Below are positions 50,507 through 54,298 of a stretch of 54,298 nt of DNA, in pieces. The stretch is taken from contig CAJLLT010000015.1 of assembly GCA_905207625.1 (NCBI GenBank), forward strand, positions 1 through 54,298. Direction: 5' to 3'. The first letter of the stretch is position 1, and each line of letters starts with the position of its first letter. The notes beneath the pieces are model-generated. The model was not told the DNA's origin. It saw only the letters and a list, made by a program, of their open reading frames with translations, and ran no database searches. The position numbers and the translations under genes are program-made. Source of the DNA: an uncultured Eubacteriales bacterium (GTDB lineage Bacteria > Bacillota > Clostridia > Oscillospirales > UBA644).

Positions 50507-52891
50507 ATGAAGTTTATAGTAAAGGGTATGAGCTGTACAGCTTGCTCTGCCCATGTGGAAAAGGCTGCCGGAAGTGTCCCCGGAGTAACAAGCGCCACTG
50601 TGGATCTGATGAGGGGAATACTAACTGTCACACCGGACAGTGTTGACCCGAAACAGATAATATCGGCGGTAAAAAAAGCCGGATACGGAGCATCCGTTCC
50701 CGGCGGCGAAACAAAAAAGACAGACGGGGCTTTTGTAAGGCTGATAGCGTCAATAGTCCTGACGGTCGTACTGATGTACGTCAGCATGGGCCATATGATA
50801 GGTCTCCCCCTCCCGTCGTTGGTTCTCAGACCCGCCGTTTTCACTGCGGTACAAATGGTGCTGGCAGCGGCGGTGTGTATTATCAATTATAAATATTTCA
50901 CCCGCGGAACAGTGGCGGCATTTCACCTTGCCCCCACAATGGATACGCTTATAACCCTTGGTTCAGGTGCCGCAATGATCTACGGAGTGTACACCTTTGT
51001 CCGGATACTTTCCTCTGATGCGGAAACCGGGATGAAGCTTATGCACGGGTTGTACTTTGAGTCGGCGGCAATGATACTAACCCTTGTCTCCGTAGGAAAA
51101 TACCTTGAGGCAAGGGCAAAGAAAAAAACCGTATCAGCAGTTGAGGAGCTGATGAACCTTGTTCCCCCCACAGCAACGGTCCTCCGTGACGGAAAAGAAA
51201 TGGAGATCCCCGCGGCGGAAGTCCTCGTCGGAGATTCCGTGATAGTAAAAGCCGGTCAGACTCTTCCCGTTGACGGTGTCATAATCAGTGGTCAGGGTAC
51301 TGCTGACGAAAGTATGCTTACCGGGGAAAGCCTGCCTGTGGATAAAACCGCGGGAGACCCGGTAACAGGGGGAACTGTTCTTAACCTGGGGTATATTGTG
51401 CTCAGGGCCGAAAAAACGGGGGAAGATACGGCTCTGGCAAAAATAGCCCAGCTGGTGCAGACAGCTTCCTCATCAAAAGCACCGATTTCAAGACTCGCTG
51501 ACAGAATAAGCGCATGGTTTGTCCCCGTGGTCACAGCCATAGCCATGGTAACGGCTGTGGTATGGCTGTCTGTGGGACAGGATGTATCCTTCGCCCTTGA
51601 GGCCGCAATTTCTGTTCTTGTAATATCCTGCCCCTGTGCTCTGGGACTTGCCACGCCTACAGCCATAACGGTGGCCGCAGGAGTGGGCGCAAAGAGCGGA
51701 GTGCTGATAAAAGACGCTGAAACCCTGGAAAAAGCCCACGGTATAAATGCGGTGGTCCTGGATAAAACAGGAACCGTTACAGAAGGAAAAATGAAGGTCA
51801 CCGACGTTCTTGACCTCTCCGACGGACAGTTGGCGCCGACAGCTCTTGCATTGGAAGAAAAAAGTGAACACCCGGTGGCAAAAGCAGTCACAGAGAAATT
51901 TGCCGATGCGAAAAAGCTTTCCTCCGACGGACACGAAACCCTCGCGGGAATGGGTGTAAAGGCAATTATTGACGGGATTCCCTGTGCCGCCGGAAACGGA
52001 AAGCTGATGCTTTCCCTCGGGATCACAGACCTTCCTCCGGAGACGGAAAAATGGGCAAAAGAAGGAAAAACACCCCTCTTTTTCTGCCGTAACGGCGCAT
52101 TGACCGGTGCCGTCGCAGTTGCGGACACCGTAAAAAAGACCTCTGTGGAAGCTATAAGGGAACTCAAAGCCCTGGGGTGCAAAGTCTGGCTTCTTACAGG
52201 AGACAACGAAGCTACAGCACGTGCCGTGGCGGATTCCGTCGGGATAGACAACGTGATGGCGGGGGTTCTGCCTCACCAGAAGGAAGAAAAAATCCGGTCT
52301 CTGCACGACGAAGGTTACACCGTGGCAATGGTGGGAGACGGAATAAACGACGCGCCCGCTCTCGCCGGAGCAGATGTGGGACTGGCAATCGGCGCGGGGA
52401 CTGACATTGCAATGGATTCCGCGGATATTGTCCTGATGAAGAGCGATCTGCGCCAGGTTGTGTACGCGATACGCCTCAGCCGTGCCACAGTAAAAAACAT
52501 AAAGCAGAATCTGTTCTGGGCGCTCATCTACAATACTCTCTGCATACCGCTGGCTGCGGGGGTATGGTATCCCCTGACCAAATGGCTTCTCAGCCCCATG
52601 TTTGCGGCAGCGGCAATGAGTCTGAGTTCCCTTTGTGTAGTCACAAATGCGCTCCGCCTGCGGGGATTTAACAAAAAAGGAGAAAAAACCATGACGAAAA
52701 CCGTCTATATAGAAGGAATGATGTGCCAGCACTGCGTAGCGCACGTCAGAAAGGCACTTGAAAACATCGGACTGAATGCCGAAGTGGACCTGGAAAAGAA
52801 ATGTGCCGTTGTTTCGGGACACGACGTTTCCGACAGCACCGTCCGCAAAGCGATCGCGGATGCGGGATACACTGTTACCGACATAAAATAA
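50507..52891 (+). CDS. copA: Copper-exporting P1B-type ATPase with C-terminal CopZ-like domain
   Basis: 794 residues. An N-terminal HMA metal-binding domain (GMSCTACSAHVEK, C10/C13) is followed by eight transmembrane helices, with TGES, the CPC motif (C375-P-C377), DKTGT (D419 phosphorylated), GDGINDAPALAGADVG and the late membrane residues YNTLC and MSLSS. Residues 729-794 form a second HMA domain with GMMCQHC (C740/C743) that reads like a complete CopZ chaperone. Its Met729 codon (52691) has AAGGAG 9 nt upstream, and the junction contains an A6 run (52673-52678). AAGGAGGAGA precedes the start at 50507; the longer frame from 50450 is rejected. Confidence 0.94.
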   Translation: MKFIVKGMSCTACSAHVEKAAGSVPGVTSATVDLMRGILTVTPDSVDPKQIISAVKKAGYGASVPGGETKKTDGAFVRLIASIVLTVVLMYVSMGHMIGLPLPSLVLRPAVFTAVQMVLAAAVCIINYKYFTRGTVAAFHLAPTMDTLITLGSGAAMIYGVYTFVRILSSDAETGMKLMHGLYFESAAMILTLVSVGKYLEARAKKKTVSAVEELMNLVPPTATVLRDGKEMEIPAAEVLVGDSVIVKAGQTLPVDGVIISGQGTADESMLTGESLPVDKTAGDPVTGGTVLNLGYIVLRAEKTGEDTALAKIAQLVQTASSSKAPISRLADRISAWFVPVVTAIAMVTAVVWLSVGQDVSFALEAAISVLVISCPCALGLATPTAITVAAGVGAKSGVLIKDAETLEKAHGINAVVLDKTGTVTEGKMKVTDVLDLSDGQLAPTALALEEKSEHPVAKAVTEKFADAKKLSSDGHETLAGMGVKAIIDGIPCAAGNGKLMLSLGITDLPPETEKWAKEGKTPLFFCRNGALTGAVAVADTVKKTSVEAIRELKALGCKVWLLTGDNEATARAVADSVGIDNVMAGVLPHQKEEKIRSLHDEGYTVAMVGDGINDAPALAGADVGLAIGAGTDIAMDSADIVLMKSDLRQVVYAIRLSRATVKNIKQNLFWALIYNTLCIPLAAGVWYPLTKWLLSPMFAAAAMSLSSLCVVTNALRLRGFNKKGEKTMTKTVYIEGMMCQHCVAHVRKALENIGLNAEVDLEKKCAVVSGHDVSDSTVRKAIADAGYTVTDIK
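52691..52891 (+). CDS. Possible separate CopZ-like copper chaperone (internal start in copA)
   Basis: In frame with copA, an ATG at 52691 with AAAAAAGGAG immediately upstream would yield a free 66-residue HMA protein (TVYIEGMMCQHCVAHV). It has the length and layout of CopZ. Translation from it is an inference from the ribosome binding site, which has no reason to exist inside a coding region unless inherited from a separate gene or still in use. Confidence 0.5.
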   Translation: MTKTVYIEGMMCQHCVAHVRKALENIGLNAEVDLEKKCAVVSGHDVSDSTVRKAIADAGYTVTDIK

Positions 52892-52946
52892 CACTATACA
52901 GACTAAAACGGTCGCCGGAAATTGCCCCGGCGAAAGGAGAAAAGAT

Positions 52947-53591
52947 ATGAGAATTCTGTTTCAGGGCGACAGCATTACCGATGGCGGCGGAGACAAATCC
53001 AATCCGGCAGAGGCTCATGTTCTGGGCAAAGCTTACCCCCGGTATGCGGCGGAAAGGATACAGCAGATGTTTCCGGAACGCAGATTTGAATTCCTTAACT
53101 ACGGTATCAGCGGAAATCAGACAAAGGATATTGTTGCAAGGGCAAAAACGGATATAATTGATGTCGAGCCGGACCTGACATCTCTGCTTGTGGGGATTAA
53201 CGATGTATGGCATCACTTCGGCGACAGGGACTGGATACCCGATGATGTGTTTGAGGCCCGCTATACGGAAATAATCCGTGCAATAAAAAACAATGGCTCC
53301 ATACTCATAATCCTTGAGCCCTTTTTCGTACCCGTTGATGAGGACGAACAGAAATTTCTGATAGACCTGCCCCGTAAACGCAGTATCATCCGGAAACTTG
53401 CCCGCAGATACGCCGACGCATACATACCTCTGGACGGGCTTTTTGCGGCGGAATGCATCGGAGCTGACCCCACGGAGTTTTCCGCAGACGGAGTCCACCC
53501 CTCAGCCGCAGGTGCCGAATTTATAGGAAAGATTTACGCCGAAACCGCAGCGCCCCTTATCAGAGCGTACTTTGCCCTCGGTAAAAAGTAA
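52947..53591 (+). CDS. SGNH/GDSL hydrolase (lysophospholipase L1-like)
   Basis: 214 residues with no signal peptide, so cytosolic. Block I FQGDSITDGGG (Ser9), block II NYGISGNQT (Gly), block III LLVGINDVWH (Asn), block V DGVHPSAAG (Asp-His) make a full SGNH set. Substrates of such small esterases vary; none can be named. AAAGGAG precedes the ATG. A CGCCGG/CCGGCG hairpin lies between copA and this gene, which may belong to the same transcript. Confidence 0.9.
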   Translation: MRILFQGDSITDGGGDKSNPAEAHVLGKAYPRYAAERIQQMFPERRFEFLNYGISGNQTKDIVARAKTDIIDVEPDLTSLLVGINDVWHHFGDRDWIPDDVFEARYTEIIRAIKNNGSILIILEPFFVPVDEDEQKFLIDLPRKRSIIRKLARRYADAYIPLDGLFAAECIGADPTEFSADGVHPSAAGAEFIGKIYAETAAPLIRAYFALGKK

Positions 53592-53632
53592 TAACTCTGA
53601 AAGCTTCGGACATTTTTCAAATCCCTGCCGAT

Positions 53633-53663
53633 ACACCGGAACCCATACCCGGGTCTCCGGTGT
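53633..53663 (+). terminator. Hairpin terminator after the SGNH gene
   Basis: ACACCGGAACCC pairs with GGGTCTCCGGTGT with one bulged base (53633-53663), followed by GCTTTGT. The U-run is poor. Confidence 0.5.
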
Positions 53664-53753
53664 GCTTTGTATCCTTCCACGAAACATCTGACCCGGAAAG
53701 ACTGAAAAAACGGTGCACCCGGACTTTGTAAAAAAAAGTTCGCATGGCACCTA

Positions 53754-53782
53754 TTGACAAACAGACTCTTCTGTGCTATAAT
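53754..53782 (+). promoter_or_regulatory. Promoter of the structured RNA and tRNA-Leu
   Basis: TTGACA (53754-53759), 17 bp, TATAAT (53777-53782), extended by TGC: a full consensus. The expected start is near 53789. Confidence 0.9.
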
Positions 53783-53788
53783 GTTTAA

Positions 53789-53916
53789 GCGTTACGGTGA
53801 GTTTGCTTCATTTTCCTGAGATCCTTCGGATAACGGGACGGCTCATCCCGGAGTCCCACCTCCGTGTAAAAATAATGGGACAAAACGTAACGGTGAAGTG
53901 AATTTTCCGGTTTTTT
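53789..53916 (+). ncRNA. Candidate structured RNA upstream of tRNA-Leu
   Basis: The expected transcription start coincides with CGTTACG (53790-53796), which can pair with CGTAACG (53886-53892) to close a multi-branched fold. Inside are an AUCC-UUCG-GGAU-like hairpin (around 53820-53831), CGGGA/TCCCG (53834-53850), and either CGGAG/CTCCG or GTCCCA/TGGGAC. A short imperfect hairpin and TTTTTT (53911-53916) follow. The total of about 128 nt is consistent with a discrete RNA. It shows no SRP, tmRNA or RNase P signature that I recognise. It could alternatively be a simple tRNA leader. Confidence 0.45.
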
Positions 53917-53946
53917 CGCGATTCTCTTCTCCTTGTTACCTCATAT

Positions 53947-54033
53947 GCGGGTATGGCGGAATTGGCAGACGCGCTAGATTCAGGTTCTAGTGAGTTCACG
54001 CTCATGCAGGTTCAAGTCCTGTTACCCGCACCA
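53947..54033 (+). tRNA. tRNA-Leu (anticodon CAG)
   Basis: An 87-nt class II tRNA with encoded CCA. The acceptor GCGGGTA pairs with TACCCGC; anticodon stem CTAGA/TCTAG around TTCAGGT (anticodon CAG); a long variable arm TGAG/CTCA; T loop TTCAAGT. It reads CUG codons. Confidence 0.96.
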
Positions 54034-54034
54034 T

Positions 54035-54080
54035 ATCGAGTGTTCATAACGGATTTGAGTTATGGACACTCGATTTCTTT
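54035..54080 (+). terminator. Terminator after tRNA-Leu
   Basis: ATCGAGTGTTCATAAC (54035-54050) pairs with GTTATGGACACTCGAT (54059-54074) in a 16-bp stem with one T-G pair, followed by TTCTTT. Confidence 0.88.
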
Positions 54081-54118
54081 ATGTTAAGTAGTTATTTTCG
54101 TTCCTTGGTTTATGTATC

Positions 54119-54147
54119 GGAGCAGGTTAGCTGCTCCTTTTTGTTTT
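54119..54147 (+). terminator. Second intrinsic terminator
   Basis: GGAGCAG-GTTAG-CTGCTCC (54119-54137), then TTTTTGTTTTG. It is a stronger terminator than the preceding one and may back it up. Confidence 0.88.
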
Positions 54148-54298
54148 GTTGTGTTTTATAGTGGTTATGCCGTTAAATATTGTACGGCTACGCCCTTTCG
54201 TGTATTGGCTGTGTGGGTTCGCTTTCTGTCACCGCCGGAGATCTCGATATATCCCACAAAGCGGTAGTAAATCATTATACGCTGTGTTCGATTCTTGC
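54148..54298. other. Right edge of the window, nothing identified
   Basis: This 151-bp AT-richer stretch has no open frame with a start and ribosome binding site and no RNA signature I recognise. Confidence 0.4.

Noticed and set aside
51488..52894. 468-residue open frame antisense to copA
   Set aside because: Shadow frame rich in His, Cys and Arg, typical of antisense translation.
53789..53916. SRP RNA, tmRNA, RNase P or T-box identity for the RNA before tRNA-Leu
   Set aside because: The SRP GGAA tetraloop helix, tmRNA length, RNase P conserved boxes and the T-box sequence are all absent.

Overview
The window looks like chromosomal DNA of a Clostridia-type Firmicute, probably a gut or anaerobic lineage. 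The grounds are the 16S 5' end and its leader, strong purine-rich Shine-Dalgarno sites with some TTG/GTG starts, sigma-A promoters with a 17-bp spacer, a one-chain clostridial PurL, a PyrR-type pyr operon, the FeoA/FeoB/Cys-rich membrane protein trio, and a Spo0A-type DNA-binding domain. The genus cannot be named from what is visible. The left edge cuts a 16S rRNA gene, so the window probably starts at a repeat-induced contig end.

Layout. 1-316: start of an rRNA operon reading left, with leader and promoter. 395-2922: a translationally coupled pair for S-adenosylhomocysteine recycling (MtaD-type deaminase and an SAHase-family hydrolase carrying the HxExK substrate motif). 3084-5946: nitroreductase, mannonate-oxidoreductase-like SDR, TIM-barrel isomerase and HAD phosphatase. 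6039-10974 (minus): NIF3-like protein, TIM-barrel isomerase, acyl-CoA ligase, METTL25-like methyltransferase. 11066-11142: tRNA-Arg(CCU). 11290-12600: AI-2E family permease. 12655-16793: a divergent type IIA topoisomerase pair. 16857-21949: purL and mtaB. 22410-23476: a cluster of very small proteins. 23629-24393: a Spo0A-like regulator with a degenerate receiver. 24505-26554: a DRE-TIM Claisen-condensing enzyme (candidate Re-citrate synthase) with its GntR/FCD regulator. 26555-27414: a long intergenic stretch with a candidate small RNA. 27415-29507: two-component system, convergent with a fused ABC exporter (29708-32335). 32717-35260: feoAB operon under a DtxR-type operator. 35367-45735: the whole UMP pathway, pyrR-pyrC-carA-carB-pyrK-pyrD-pyrF-pyrE-pyrB, behind an attenuator. 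45817-48488: two tandem CE2-like lipoprotein esterases. 48773-53591: acyl-CoA ligase, copper ATPase with a C-terminal CopZ-like domain, SGNH hydrolase. 53754-54074: a candidate structured RNA followed by tRNA-Leu(CAG).

The window is mostly housekeeping metabolism (UMP synthesis, purine synthesis, methyl-cycle recycling, iron and copper homeostasis) with well-formed operons. The most unusual items are a PyrB chain fused to only the zinc domain of PyrI, a copA-copZ fusion that hinges on an A6 tract and keeps an internal ribosome binding site, an SAH-recycling pair whose motif predicts a deamination-first route, a phosphorylation-defective-looking Spo0A relative, a GntR operator next to its own regulator gene, and two candidate structured RNAs. 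No phage, insertion sequence, CRISPR array or large repeat was seen. All assignments come from reading the sequence; no database search was run.
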